DNA from: Dyadobacter koreensis | GTDB taxonomy: Bacteria; Bacteroidota; Bacteroidia; Cytophagales; Spirosomataceae | Reading direction: 5' to 3' | DNA length: 64,000 nt | Assembly (NCBI RefSeq): GCF_900108855.1 | Contig: NZ_FNXY01000007.1 | Coordinates: 124,001-188,000, forward strand | Shown: positions 36,125 to 46,246 of the stretch, piece after piece | Layout: each line of letters opens with the position of its first letter | How positions within the stretch are numbered: position 1 is the stretch's first letter | Made by a program: the position numbers and the translations under genes | The notes under the pieces: generated by a model | The model's input: the letters and a program-made list of their open reading frames with translations, nothing else | What the model was told of the DNA's origin: nothing | Databases searched by the model: none

Positions 36125-36368
36125 CTCAGAAGCTGGATTTGCTCACTGAAAACAAAAACAGGCCGGGCATATGCAGCTTGGTCGAAAGTAGTACCAAGTT
36201 TTCAGTCAGCCGATCATCTTTCCTTTCGTGTCCGACAGCCAAAAAAAGATCATCTTCGAAAATTGTGGTCTTGCCGGTTAATCCGGCCGCTGCTGTTGAT
36301 TGCGTTCACGTCCGCCATGCATCCGTAATTTTCGTCTGTATCAAGCGCGCTTCAGCTCCGATCAGACT
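36125..36368 (-). pseudogene. Possible decayed gene fragment
   Basis: On the minus strand about 80 codons are protein-like with one internal TGA. The stretch includes L-I-G-A-E-A-R-L-I-Q-T-K-I-T-D-A-W, then after the stop S-T-A-A-A-G-L-T-G-K-T-T-I-F and L-T-E-N-L-V-L-L-S-T-K-L. The opposite strand is also open (36139-36372). I cannot identify either. The rest of 35899-36469 has no gene. Confidence 0.2.
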
Positions 36369-36406
36369 TTAATTATAAAAAATTTATTATTTTGTCAAGT
36401 TTCATT

Positions 36407-36414
36407 TACATTTG
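36407..36414 (+). promoter_or_regulatory. Putative -7 box before ECF sigma gene
   Basis: TACATTTG matches TAnnTTTG, 55 bases before the sigma gene start. No well-spaced -33 box is visible. Confidence 0.4.
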
Positions 36415-36469
36415 TCTTGATGTTGAAGAATGATTCCGGTTACAATAACCCAATGACACCATTTGACAA

Positions 36470-37057
36470 ATGTCATACCCAGCTCTAACCGTAGACGAAA
36501 GAGAAATTTTACAGCTAGTCGCCAATGGCGATGAGAGAGCATTCCGATGGTTATTTAATCATTACCACCAAAGGCTGGGTGGCTACATTTACAACATTAC
36601 CAAATCGCATGAGCTGGCCGAAGAAGTTGTTCAGGACGTTTTTTTGAAGATATGGACAAACAAAACAGCTCTGGCTGATGTTGCAAACTTCAAAGCTTAT
36701 CTTCATGTTGTTTCAAAAAATCATGCGCTCAATTGTCTCAAAAAAATGGCGCAGGATAAAGCTTTAACCAAAGAATTGGCCGAGGTTAGTTACGAAATCG
36801 GCGCAGAGGATTCCGGAGAGGAAAGTGAACGTTATATTCTTGTCGACGAAGCGATTGACCATCTTCCGCCGCAGCAAAGACTTGTTTATTTGCTAAGCCG
36901 TCATGAGAGACTTCAGTATACGGAGATCGCGGAACGTCTGAGCCTTTCCCGCGAAACCGTAAAAAAATATCTTCAAATTTCCACAGAATCAATCACATGT
37001 TATATTCGCAAGCGATTGACTATCAGTCTGTTAATTTTTATATCCAATTTTATTTAA
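36470..37057 (+). CDS. ECF sigma factor (FecI type)
   Basis: A 195-residue sigma-70-family factor that directs RNA polymerase to nutrient-uptake genes. Region 2 (about 25-90) has F-N-H-Y-H-Q-R-L and A-E-E-V-V-Q-D-V-F-L-K-I-W. Region 4 (about 125-180) has L-P-P-Q-Q-R-L-V-Y and a helix-turn-helix I-A-E-R-L-S-L-S-R-E-T-V-K. Length and type match Bacteroidetes sigma factors paired with FecR. The next genes, FecR, SusC and SusD, form the usual trans-envelope signalling set. Confidence 0.95.
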   Translation: MSYPALTVDEREILQLVANGDERAFRWLFNHYHQRLGGYIYNITKSHELAEEVVQDVFLKIWTNKTALADVANFKAYLHVVSKNHALNCLKKMAQDKALTKELAEVSYEIGAEDSGEESERYILVDEAIDHLPPQQRLVYLLSRHERLQYTEIAERLSLSRETVKKYLQISTESITCYIRKRLTISLLIFISNFI

Positions 37058-37152
37058 AAATAATCACATTCCGATACCCCCTTTTTTAACAATTTTTCTG
37101 TCTTGTGTACAAACACAAACGTTTCGTGTGCGCCAGATCTAATTGTTAAGCT

Positions 37153-38355
37153 ATGAGCGAATTTTCTACCCGTCTGACTTATCTGTTCAACCGTTACTAC
37201 TGCGGGGAGGCGACTTCTTTGGAAACCGATGAACTGATGGCGATCATTAAGGAGGCAAAAAGCAATCAGGAACTTAACGAATTGCTCCAAAGGGCCTGGG
37301 ATCAGACAGCGGGCGACCAAGATTTTTTCTCGCCACAGCAAAGTGAAAAAATCTTCGACTCGATCATTAGTCTGGCAACTAATGGCCATCATGAAGAAGA
37401 AGATATGGAACCGCCGGTTTTGCGAAGCTTTTACTGGTGGAGATATGCCGCAGCAGCCATAATCTTGATTTTCGGATTTGGTGCATTGTACAAGTTCCGG
37501 TCAAAATCTGAAATACAAACTGTTGGCTTGGTGCAACCTGTCACCAAAGACGTGCCACCTGGCGGCAACCGCGCAATGCTTACGCTTTCTGACGGCTCGA
37601 CAATCATTCTAGACAGTGCAGCAAACGGAATTCTCGCCAGGCAAGGCTCTACCGAAGTTAGTAAAAAGGAAAACGGGCAGCTCGTTTACAACTCATCAAA
37701 ACAAGATAACACAAAGATTACTAACCAGATAAACACTTTGTCAACCCCAAAAGGCGGACAGTACCAAATTGTTTTGCCTGATGGAAGTAAGGTTTGGCTG
37801 AACTCTTCTTCGTCTATCAAGTTCCCAGCCTTCTTTTCAAAAAATGAAAGGAAAGTTGAAGTTACCGGCGAAGTTTATTTTGAGGTAGTAAAAGATAAAA
37901 GCAAGCCTTTCAAAGTTCTGTTTCAAGATACTGAAATAGAAGTTTTAGGCACAAGCTTTAACGTCATGGCTTATCGGGACGAAGCATTCTCTAAAACTAC
38001 GCTGATCGAAGGCTCCGTTTCTTTAACCAATAAAAACACCAACAAACGTCTAAGGCCTGGTCAGCAGGCATCTGTTGGCAGATCCGGAAATATCACGACC
38101 GAAGAAGTAGATATTGATGAAGCGATTGCATGGAAAAAAGGACTGTTTTTCTTCCGTGATGCAAGTATTGCCGAAGTAATGAAAAAAGCAGGAAGATGGT
38201 ATGACGTTGAAATTGAATACCAGGGAGCCATACCGGTGAGACAGTTTACAGGCAAAGTTTCGATGGACGTGAATATTTCCGAGCTGCTTACTATGCTAAA
38301 ATATGCAGGCGTTAATTGCAGAATTGACAATAAAAAAATTATAATCTCACCCTAA
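37153..38355 (+). CDS. FecR-family anti-sigma factor
   Basis: A 400-residue inner-membrane regulator that holds the ECF sigma and receives a signal from the outer-membrane receptor. One membrane helix (about 95-112, A-A-A-A-I-I-L-I-F-G-F-G). The periplasmic FecR domain (about 190-290) has T-P-K-G-G-Q-Y-Q-I-V-L-P-D-G-S and V-T-G-E-V-Y-F-E-V. A DUF4974 domain ends it (about 325-400). It begins 95 bases after the sigma gene. Confidence 0.95.
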   Translation: MSEFSTRLTYLFNRYYCGEATSLETDELMAIIKEAKSNQELNELLQRAWDQTAGDQDFFSPQQSEKIFDSIISLATNGHHEEEDMEPPVLRSFYWWRYAAAAIILIFGFGALYKFRSKSEIQTVGLVQPVTKDVPPGGNRAMLTLSDGSTIILDSAANGILARQGSTEVSKKENGQLVYNSSKQDNTKITNQINTLSTPKGGQYQIVLPDGSKVWLNSSSSIKFPAFFSKNERKVEVTGEVYFEVVKDKSKPFKVLFQDTEIEVLGTSFNVMAYRDEAFSKTTLIEGSVSLTNKNTNKRLRPGQQASVGRSGNITTEEVDIDEAIAWKKGLFFFRDASIAEVMKKAGRWYDVEIEYQGAIPVRQFTGKVSMDVNISELLTMLKYAGVNCRIDNKKIIISP

Positions 38356-38457
38356 ACCCATGTCGTATATTGTATACCGTTTAATATTCCATTCAATTAC
38401 TTAACCTCTTGAATCCATGAATCAGCTAGTTAAACCACCAACCTAGTTTGTTTCCCG

Positions 38458-38512
38458 GCCTGAAATGAAACGGGGAAAATGCTACGAACATTTCCCCCGG
38501 TACAATTCAGGC
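38458..38512 (+). promoter_or_regulatory. Hairpin in SusC mRNA leader
   Basis: In the 215-base leader, a 7-bp outer stem (38458-38464 with 38506-38512) encloses an inner 9-bp stem with one bulge (38472-38481 with 38489-38497). It lies 58 bases before the SusC start and could affect its translation or mRNA stability. Confidence 0.4.
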
Positions 38513-38570
38513 AGGACAACCAATTTTCTGTTCGGAAAGCGATTATTCTTTACCTAAATCTTGCAAATAT

Positions 38571-41500
38571 ATGAAAATAAACTTTTTACTCCGGCGTGGA
38601 AAATCTAACCGGTTAGCCATACCTGCTAAACTAGTATTGACAATGAAACTGGTAACGCTACTGCTTATGGCAACTTTGTCGCAAGTGACTGCGATCGGGT
38701 ACAGCCAGAAAATTTCACTGGAAAAACGCAACGTGTCGATTGAGGCAGCTTTTAAAGCCATCGAAAATCAAACGGATTATCTATTTTTATACGATAAATT
38801 AGACTTGCCTCCGTCCCGCCTTGTTTCAGTTAGCATAAAAAATGCTACAATAGATCAGACATTGACTCAGCTTTTTCAGGATCTGCCTCTTTCGTACAAG
38901 ATTTTCAAGAAAAATATTGTGATAAAAAAAGAGGTAAAAATCAAGGAAGAATCTGTTGTGGCACCGATGGAAAAGCCATCTTTCTTACAGGCTCTGAATG
39001 GAAAAGTTACCGATGAAAAAGGCGAAGGTTTGCCAGGTGTCAATATTGTCATAAAGGGAACCTCGAAAGGTGCAACAACAAATACTTCGGGAGAATATCA
39101 GATTGACATCACCGATAAAGCTACCGTTCTGGTATTTTCATTTGTTGGATATTTAACTCAGGAACTGGAAGTTGGAAACAGAACCACATTAGATGTAACA
39201 CTCAAAGTTGACGACAAAGCACTGGAAGAAGTGGTTGTTGTCGGTTATGGAACTCAGAAAAAAAGTGACCTTACCGGGGCAATCTCATCAATCAAAGCCG
39301 AAGACCTGAAAAAATTGCCGACGACTTCCTTCGATCAGGCAATCCAGGGTCGCGCTGCCGGTGTGCAGGTAACCCAGGCATCTTCCGCTCCTGGCGGACG
39401 CGTTTCGATCAGGATCCGCGGTGGTAATTCTTTAAGCAGCGGCAACGAACCGCTCTATGTAATTGACGGTTATCCGATAACTGCCGGTGGTACAGCGGGC
39501 GGAAACGGTGCAGGACAAAACCCGTTGGCTTCCATTAACCCGAGTGATATCGCTTCAATGGAAATTTTGAAAGATGCTTCTGCCACAGCTATTTATGGAT
39601 CGAGAGGTGCAAATGGCGTTGTTCTGGTCACAACTAAACGGGGAAAGGCTGGAAAGACGTCCGTGACTTATGACGGTTATTACGGTGTTCAAAAAGTGAT
39701 CAAGAAACTTGATCTGATGAATGCAAGAGAATTTGCGACGCTGGTAAACGAGGCGCGGGCTAACGATGGCGTAGCCACTCCTGTTTATCCCAACCCTGCT
39801 GATCTTTACAATTTCCCGGACCCTGCAACGATGGGCGAAGGGGTTGATTACCAAGATGAAATTTTCCGTTCTGCTGCAATTCAAAACCACACACTAAATA
39901 TCTCCGGAGGTAACGACAATACAAAGATCGCCGTATCAGGAAGTTACTTTGACCAGAAGGGAGTACTCATCGGATCAGATTTCAAGCGTGCTTCGATCCG
40001 GGCAAATATTGACACGAAGTTAAGCAAGAATATTATGTTCAGTACAAACCTCACCGGAAGCAAAGTTTGGGGGAATAACGGACGCTCGGAAGGTGATGGC
40101 GGAGGTAATGCCAACACGGTCAACGCTGCTTTGATCATGCCGCCTACTGTGCCGATTTTTCAAAAGGATGGAACCTATACGCGCCTAAATCCAACTCCGG
40201 GAGGCTCCACCGTTCATAATCCTGTTCCTATTGTGCTGTTTAACAAAGATTTTCAAAATGTTGACAGGTTAATGGGAACGATGGCGTTTACATGGAACAT
40301 TATTAGTGACCTGTCATTGAAAGTATCCGTCGGTACAGATATGTCCAATGCGAACCGTGAGACGTATGAGCCCCGCGAAACTGTAAATGGTTATAACGCA
40401 AATGGCAGAGCTGGCCAGGCGAACCGTCGCTCGATGTCTTATCTGAATGAAAATATCCTGACTTACAACAAAGCTATTAACAAACATTTGTTCAATGTTG
40501 TAGCCGGATATACCCGCCAGATGGACCGTGATCAGCTTTTCAGCGCATCTTCAAGTAACTTTCTGACTGATTTATATGAAGCGGATAAACTGGATGCAGG
40601 CGCGGTATTTGCGAGCCCTGTTTCCTGGAAAAATCAGAGTCAGCTGGTTTCTTATCTTGGACGTATCAACTATACTTTTAACAACAAATATCTGCTTTCT
40701 CTTACCGGCCGTTCGGATGGAAGTTCGAAATTTGGAGCGAATAATAAATGGGCATTTTTCCCGTCCGTTGCGGTGGGTTACCGCTTGTCAGAAGAGAAAT
40801 TTATCCAGTCTATCGACGCGATCAGCAACTTGAAAGTACGTGCAAGTTTTGGAAAAACGGGAAATCAAAATATCGAAAACTACCGTTCGCTGGCGCGTCT
40901 TAATGTTTACAATTACGATCTGAGCGGCGCGCTCGTTTCAGGCCTGGCTCCGGGAAATATTGCCAATCCGGACCTTCGCTGGGAAACAACCGCAACGACC
41001 GACGTAGGAATTGATCTGGACCTGTTTGGCAATCGGCTGAATTTCGTAGCGGATTATTATTACAAAAAAACAACTGACCTTCTCTGGAATGTCAGTGTTC
41101 CACAAACTTCCGGTTTTGCTTCTATTTTCAGAAATATTGGAAGTCTTCAGAACAAAGGGCTTGAACTTAGTTTGGGCGGAGAAATATTTGTGAAGGAATT
41201 TAAATGGAATTCGCAGCTTAACTGGTCAATGAACCGAAATAAAGTGCTGGATATTCCGGGTTATACTCCAACAACACAAAACGAAATTTCTGGCCACTTA
41301 AAAATAAACGGAAGCTGGCTGGAGCCGGGTTTGCCTGTTGGTGTTTGGAATTTACTTCAATATGACGGAGTTTTCCAGAACCAGGAACAATTCGATAAAG
41401 GCCCGCGCTCTGCGGCAAATGATAAACTTGGCGATGCGCGTTTTATCGACCGCAACGGAAATGGCTCCATTAACCTGGCCGAAGACCGGATGATCGTTGG

Positions 41501-41996
41501 TGATCCAAATCCTGATTTTATCTACGGCTGGTCGAATAATTTCTCTTACAAAGGATTTGATCTGTCGGTGTATATGCAGGGAACTTTTGGGAATGATATC
41601 CTGAACGTACAACGCGCGGAAAGCAATGTTTCAGGACCTTGGGGAAATCAAAGAAAAGAAATTGTGGACCGCTGGACCCCAACCAACACGACTTCCAATA
41701 TTCCCCGTGCCCGTGTAACTGTAAATCCGCTTCTCTTGCAATCGTCCTGGCTGATTGAAGACGGATCTTTTTTACGTGTAAAAACGGCTTCACTTGGTTA
41801 TACATTCAAACCTTCCAAAGGTATAAGTTCCTGCCGGGTTTATGTGACAGGCCAGAATTTACTGACCTTTACCAAATATTCCGGCTTTGATCCCGAAGTT
41901 AATTCTCCTGGCAACAGCAACCTTCAGTTGGGCGTGGATTATAATGCCTACCCGGCTGCCCGGACTTTCCTGGTCGGTGTTAATGTTGGTTTTTGA
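38571..41996 (+). CDS. SusC-like TonB-linked outer-membrane transporter
   Basis: A 1141-residue importer of oligosaccharides. An N-terminal signal region (about 20-48) is followed by an STN domain (about 50-105), which talks to FecR. Then come a carboxypeptidase-like domain (about 140-220; V-T-D-E-K-G-E-G-L-P-G-V) and the SusC signature plug start L-E-E-V-V-V-V-G-Y-G-T-Q-K-K with R-I-R-G-G-N-S-L, and a barrel ending L-V-G-V-N-V-G-F. It is the import channel of the mannan locus. SusD follows after 24 bases. Confidence 0.96.
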   Translation: MKINFLLRRGKSNRLAIPAKLVLTMKLVTLLLMATLSQVTAIGYSQKISLEKRNVSIEAAFKAIENQTDYLFLYDKLDLPPSRLVSVSIKNATIDQTLTQLFQDLPLSYKIFKKNIVIKKEVKIKEESVVAPMEKPSFLQALNGKVTDEKGEGLPGVNIVIKGTSKGATTNTSGEYQIDITDKATVLVFSFVGYLTQELEVGNRTTLDVTLKVDDKALEEVVVVGYGTQKKSDLTGAISSIKAEDLKKLPTTSFDQAIQGRAAGVQVTQASSAPGGRVSIRIRGGNSLSSGNEPLYVIDGYPITAGGTAGGNGAGQNPLASINPSDIASMEILKDASATAIYGSRGANGVVLVTTKRGKAGKTSVTYDGYYGVQKVIKKLDLMNAREFATLVNEARANDGVATPVYPNPADLYNFPDPATMGEGVDYQDEIFRSAAIQNHTLNISGGNDNTKIAVSGSYFDQKGVLIGSDFKRASIRANIDTKLSKNIMFSTNLTGSKVWGNNGRSEGDGGGNANTVNAALIMPPTVPIFQKDGTYTRLNPTPGGSTVHNPVPIVLFNKDFQNVDRLMGTMAFTWNIISDLSLKVSVGTDMSNANRETYEPRETVNGYNANGRAGQANRRSMSYLNENILTYNKAINKHLFNVVAGYTRQMDRDQLFSASSSNFLTDLYEADKLDAGAVFASPVSWKNQSQLVSYLGRINYTFNNKYLLSLTGRSDGSSKFGANNKWAFFPSVAVGYRLSEEKFIQSIDAISNLKVRASFGKTGNQNIENYRSLARLNVYNYDLSGALVSGLAPGNIANPDLRWETTATTDVGIDLDLFGNRLNFVADYYYKKTTDLLWNVSVPQTSGFASIFRNIGSLQNKGLELSLGGEIFVKEFKWNSQLNWSMNRNKVLDIPGYTPTTQNEISGHLKINGSWLEPGLPVGVWNLLQYDGVFQNQEQFDKGPRSAANDKLGDARFIDRNGNGSINLAEDRMIVGDPNPDFIYGWSNNFSYKGFDLSVYMQGTFGNDILNVQRAESNVSGPWGNQRKEIVDRWTPTNTTSNIPRARVTVNPLLLQSSWLIEDGSFLRVKTASLGYTFKPSKGISSCRVYVTGQNLLTFTKYSGFDPEVNSPGNSNLQLGVDYNAYPAARTFLVGVNVGF

Positions 41997-42020
41997 TCCG
42001 ATATAAAAGCTATTAAAAAT

Positions 42021-43508
42021 ATGACGATGAAAAAGAATTTCAAAATATGGATATCCTCGGCTCTGTTCCTGACAAGTATGTTTGGATGTCACGAGAGCTT
42101 TCTGGAAGAAAAAGTTTACGATACGCTTACGCCTTTGAATTTTTACAAAACGGAAGCCGATATGCAGGCAGGAGTTATCTCTGTTTATAACGCAATGCAT
42201 TCGAATGACTGCTGGGGAAGACAGGTCTGGCTGGCAGCGGAATATCCGGGCGAATCGTCCTGGCCGAATAATTCAGGAGAAGCATGGCGGTCAGAACTCG
42301 ACCAATATACCTGGACTCCAAGTTCGACAGGATTCAAAACGATCTGGGCAGGTTTGTTCCGAATGGTCAATCGTGCCAATACGGTGATGCAATATGCAGA
42401 TGGAATCACGTATGCGACACCTGCAAACAAGGATCAGATTTTAGCAGAAACAAGATTTCTGCGTGGTCTTGCATATCTAACACTCGTTCGTTTTTTTGAT
42501 CATGTTCCTTATGTAACCGTTGAAAACACCAATGATCTTTACCCAACCAATGCTAATACCGACGATCAGGTATGGGATCTGATTATTGATGATTTTAAAT
42601 ATGCGCTTTCGGTTCTGCCACCTGTCCAAACGGGCAGAAATATTGGCCGGGCAACTTCCGGAGCAGCGCAGACGATGCTTACAAAAGCATATCTGACTAG
42701 AGCTGGCAAGCCTTGGAACAAAGCTGAATATTGGCCGCTTGCCGCTGAGGAGGCCAATAAAATTATTAATAATGCTGCTTATGGCTATGGCTTACACGCA
42801 AATTATGAGGATGTGTTCTCCATCGCAAATGAACATGGGAAAGAATATATTTTCAGCATGGAACTGGAAAGCGGAATAAATCTTGGAAAGGATTTGCCAA
42901 CATTTACGGGTATTCGGAGTGGAAATCAGTTGAAGCTGGACGGCTGGTCCTCACTGGTTGCAGAGACTAAATTCTTCGACTCCATGGATCCAAAGGATAA
43001 AAGACGAAATAAAACTTTTGTGGTTTCTTACAATGATATCAGAGGCAACGGCACAGTTTACGAATATCCGAAGACGATCACGCTTCCCCATTTCAACAAA
43101 CTCATCAATGCCGATGATAACAAAGCGACTGGGACCGGCGATTACGCAACGAACCTGCCCATCACGCGCTATTCAGATGTTCTTCTGATGCATTCGGAAG
43201 CTGAAAATGAATCGAAAGGACCAAGTGCAGAGGCTGTAAAAGGTATCAACATGGTTCGTCAGAGAGCAGGCCTGACTCCTTTGACGGCCGGTTCAATGAC
43301 GAAAGAATCGCTGAGGGATGCCATTATTCAGGAGCGTTCATGGGAGCTCTGTGAAGAAGGACACGCATACTTTGACTTGAAACGCCAGAATGCGATTATC
43401 AAGCGAATAACAAATTTCAAACCTACAGAAAAAAGCTATGCGTTCCCTGTTCCTCAGGACGAACTGGACGTGAACCCAAACCTGCAGCAGCACCCTGCTT
43501 ACAAGTAA
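42021..43508 (+). CDS. SusD/RagB-family glycan-binding lipoprotein
   Basis: A 495-residue surface lipoprotein that captures glycans for the SusC channel. Signal peptide with lipobox M-F-G-C (Cys about 23); the ATG at 42027 is an alternative start. The N-terminal RagB part has Y-K-T-E-A-D-M-Q-A-G (about 47-56). TPR-like helices carry E-T-R-F-L-R-G-L-A-Y-L. The C-terminus has I-N-M-V-R-Q-R-A-G-L and E-R-S-W-E-L-C-E-E-G-H. Typical length. Confidence 0.95.
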   Translation: MTMKKNFKIWISSALFLTSMFGCHESFLEEKVYDTLTPLNFYKTEADMQAGVISVYNAMHSNDCWGRQVWLAAEYPGESSWPNNSGEAWRSELDQYTWTPSSTGFKTIWAGLFRMVNRANTVMQYADGITYATPANKDQILAETRFLRGLAYLTLVRFFDHVPYVTVENTNDLYPTNANTDDQVWDLIIDDFKYALSVLPPVQTGRNIGRATSGAAQTMLTKAYLTRAGKPWNKAEYWPLAAEEANKIINNAAYGYGLHANYEDVFSIANEHGKEYIFSMELESGINLGKDLPTFTGIRSGNQLKLDGWSSLVAETKFFDSMDPKDKRRNKTFVVSYNDIRGNGTVYEYPKTITLPHFNKLINADDNKATGTGDYATNLPITRYSDVLLMHSEAENESKGPSAEAVKGINMVRQRAGLTPLTAGSMTKESLRDAIIQERSWELCEEGHAYFDLKRQNAIIKRITNFKPTEKSYAFPVPQDELDVNPNLQQHPAYK

Positions 43509-43533
43509 TCTTTTGAATTTTGTTTTTCTCAAC

Positions 43534-43574
43534 AAAAAAGAGCGTTGAATGTCAGGCCATTCAACGCTCTTTTT
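43534..43574. terminator. Bidirectional terminator between SusD and GH92
   Basis: A perfect 17-bp stem (43535-43551 with 43558-43574) with a 6-base loop is flanked by A and T runs. It serves the converging SusD and GH92 genes. Confidence 0.92.
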
Positions 43575-43589
43575 GACAATGATCAATCA

Positions 43590-45746
43590 CTATTTGGTTA
43601 AAATTTCAACCATCCCTCCGTTTTTAAACAGATCGTGTGAAATAAAATAACCTTTGTTTTCTTTACCATTTACCTTGATCGATGTCAATCCCCTGCCCTT
43701 TCCCGGCTTGCTGATTTTTATAAGTTTTCCATTACTGGTACGCCAGGTAACCTCGTCAAAAAGTGGAGCCGTTACCAGATATTCAGCATCCGTTGCAGAG
43801 AAGGGATAGAAACCCAAAGCGCTGAAAACATACCAGGCAGACATTTCGCCAGCATCATCCATCCCGCAAAGCGCGAGTCCTTCGTCACCGATACCGTAGA
43901 GATTATTTAAAATGTTATCCAGTATTTTTTGCGATTTTTCCGGTTTTCCAATAAAGTGATATGAAAATGGCGCTTCATGATCCGGTTGGTTTCCGTGGCA
44001 ATATTGTCCGATCATTGTTTCTACATTCCTCGCGATATAACTTGGATTCCAGGGCACTGTAAATAACGAATCAAGCTTGGATTCGAACCCCTGAGCGCCT
44101 CCGTAAAGCTTGATCAAACCCTTCATATCGTGTGGAGCAAAGAAAGAAACCTGCCATGCGTTCGCCTCTCTGTACATATATTCGTAGTAAGGATACTGCG
44201 GATTGAACGGCTTTATCCATTCCCCGTTTTCCAGTCGACCTCTCATAAAACGGGTCTGGGGATCAAACATGTTTTTATAATTTTTCGACCTTGCCATCAG
44301 AATCCGATAATTGGCTGTATCACCCAGACTTTTTGCCAGCTGCGCCACAGAATAATCATCATATGCATATTCAAGTGTTTTTGAAACACCTGCTTTGGCC
44401 TTCGTTTCCACTTCCGGGTTTGCAATATCAGGATCGGAGATGTAACCTTTTTCAATGTATTCCTTAATGTGAGGTCTTGCCCCTTTGTCTACATTAGCGT
44501 TTTTCAAAAGAATTTGGTAAGTCCCCTTTACATCAAAATTATCGATTCCCCGCAGATAAGCGCCCGCGATTGAGGAGGCGCCATGGTCACCATGAAAAAA
44601 AGTAGGAATAAAACCTGTTTTGTCACCGACATCTTTCATTGACTTAATCACATCCAGCGTGACCTGGGGAGAAATTAAGCCGAGAAGCACGTCTTTATTT
44701 CTATACGTGTCCCACAAAGACGGTTCTGTATAATAATCAAAATCTGCTTTAACAACATTTTTCTTCGCATCAGTATATTCACCGTTCACGTCACTGCGCA
44801 AAGCAGGCCATAAAAACGAGCGGTAAAGGCACGAATACAACATCTGTTTTTGCTTTTCTGTGCCGCCCTTTACCTGAACGGAGGACAATAAATTTTCCCA
44901 TCTCTGTGTCGCTTCATTCCGTACGATATCGAAGGTTTTGTCTCCGATTTCCTTTTCCAGATTTTGTTTCGCGTTATCGACACTAACAAATGAAAGTCCA
45001 ATTTCAAGCTCGACAGGTGCTGAATTTCCATCTTTTAAATGGACAATCGCAAAACCGGATTTACCACCCTGCTCCTTCTTTGCAAGCTTCTCAATTTCCG
45101 TATTCAGCTTTGCATAAAAATATACTTTCTCACCTGTCTGCTGATACCCCTGCACTACATTATTTCCAACCTGCTCAATGTTCCAGTCCGATACCTTATT
45201 ATTCGCCCGGGCAAGATCAAAAAGAATCTGGCGCGACTTATTGTCTTTGTATTCATACTTATGAAAACCTGAGCGAAGCGTGGAAGTCAGGCTGACATTT
45301 ACCTGATAATCATCCAGATAAACCTGATAAAATCCAGGAGCTGAATTTTCTTTTTCATGAGAAAAAACGGAACCAAACTTACTTCCAGGTTTGGAAAGCG
45401 GCAGAATTGGAATATTACAAAGGTTCCAGTGACCTTTGTTGGTATGCGTAAAACCTAAAATGACCGAATCTTCATATTCGTATCCGGCACCAGAGCCGTA
45501 TTCTGTCATAGGGCTCAACTGGACCATTGCATTCGGCAGAGAACTTCCCGGAAAAGTAAGCCCAGCCCAGGAGCGCCAGCCATCAGGCAACTTGTAGCCA
45601 AGAATTTTCGGATCCGTCAGCGGCGCAGTTCCAATTAAAGTGTTGACATATTTGGTGTAAACTGCCTTCGTCTGAGCTTTTCCGGGCATCGAAAAACACA
45701 AGGTCAGCATTAAAATTCCAAATAGACTTTTGGTTTGAGTATTCAT
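43590..45746 (-). CDS. GH92 alpha-mannosidase
   Basis: A 718-residue calcium-dependent exo-alpha-mannosidase family enzyme acting on N-glycans or yeast mannan. A signal peptide (1-24, G-K-A-Q) suggests periplasmic export. The N-terminal sandwich starts Y-V-N-T-L-I-G-T. The (alpha/alpha)6 domain has H-G-D-H-G-A-S-S-I (about 385-393), F-F-A-P-H-D-M-K-G-L-I, G-N-Q-P-D-H-E-A-P-F and C-G-M-D-D-A-G-E-M-S-A-W-Y, which holds the catalytic base region. Linkage specificity (1,2/1,3/1,4/1,6) cannot be read directly. Confidence 0.94.
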   Translation of the reverse strand: MNTQTKSLFGILMLTLCFSMPGKAQTKAVYTKYVNTLIGTAPLTDPKILGYKLPDGWRSWAGLTFPGSSLPNAMVQLSPMTEYGSGAGYEYEDSVILGFTHTNKGHWNLCNIPILPLSKPGSKFGSVFSHEKENSAPGFYQVYLDDYQVNVSLTSTLRSGFHKYEYKDNKSRQILFDLARANNKVSDWNIEQVGNNVVQGYQQTGEKVYFYAKLNTEIEKLAKKEQGGKSGFAIVHLKDGNSAPVELEIGLSFVSVDNAKQNLEKEIGDKTFDIVRNEATQRWENLLSSVQVKGGTEKQKQMLYSCLYRSFLWPALRSDVNGEYTDAKKNVVKADFDYYTEPSLWDTYRNKDVLLGLISPQVTLDVIKSMKDVGDKTGFIPTFFHGDHGASSIAGAYLRGIDNFDVKGTYQILLKNANVDKGARPHIKEYIEKGYISDPDIANPEVETKAKAGVSKTLEYAYDDYSVAQLAKSLGDTANYRILMARSKNYKNMFDPQTRFMRGRLENGEWIKPFNPQYPYYEYMYREANAWQVSFFAPHDMKGLIKLYGGAQGFESKLDSLFTVPWNPSYIARNVETMIGQYCHGNQPDHEAPFSYHFIGKPEKSQKILDNILNNLYGIGDEGLALCGMDDAGEMSAWYVFSALGFYPFSATDAEYLVTAPLFDEVTWRTSNGKLIKISKPGKGRGLTSIKVNGKENKGYFISHDLFKNGGMVEILTK

Positions 45747-46246
45747 TATGTAAAATTTAATTTAATTATTTTCAAGTTTTTTAAATGAATATCAAACATC
45801 TGAACGATGAAAAAATCCATTACTGTTTTACCAATTATTTAGCAGAAAAAACGATTTAGCATTTTCATTTTTGACTTCATCAAGAGGTTGAAACTTTAAT
45901 ATAAAGACATTTGAGGCAATGTTCTATTCGAAAAAATTACTTGTTTATCATTATTTCTGTTATCCGTGACAGCAGCCAGAAAAATTAATCTTAACGACAG
46001 TGGTTTATTTATTTTTATCTGAAAAACTTCGAAGGTCAGGAAAATCAACATGGAGAATATTGGCTTTCAGAGCGTCAAAGATTTCAGTGAGCTGACAATT
46101 AGTTAATTAATTCAGAAAATACTCAAATTGTTTATTAGCACCCATGACCTGTAAAAGCCGAAAGTGGTATATTTTCTCCGTAAAATACTTTGTATGTAAT
46201 ACCTTTGAGCTGACTACTTTCCTATTATATTAACATATTCATTTGA
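45747..46246. other. Divergent intergenic region, no gene seen
   Basis: AT-rich 500-base region between GH92 (minus) and GH125 (plus). It must hold both promoters. TACCTTTG at 46200-46207 matches a -7 box for GH125, but no good -33 box is visible. Confidence 0.5.

Noticed and set aside
44079..44090. 12-base match to the tRNA-Lys T-arm inside the GH92 gene, as a possible att site
   Set aside because: It lies within well-conserved GH92 coding sequence, is only 12 bases long and has no flanking element genes.
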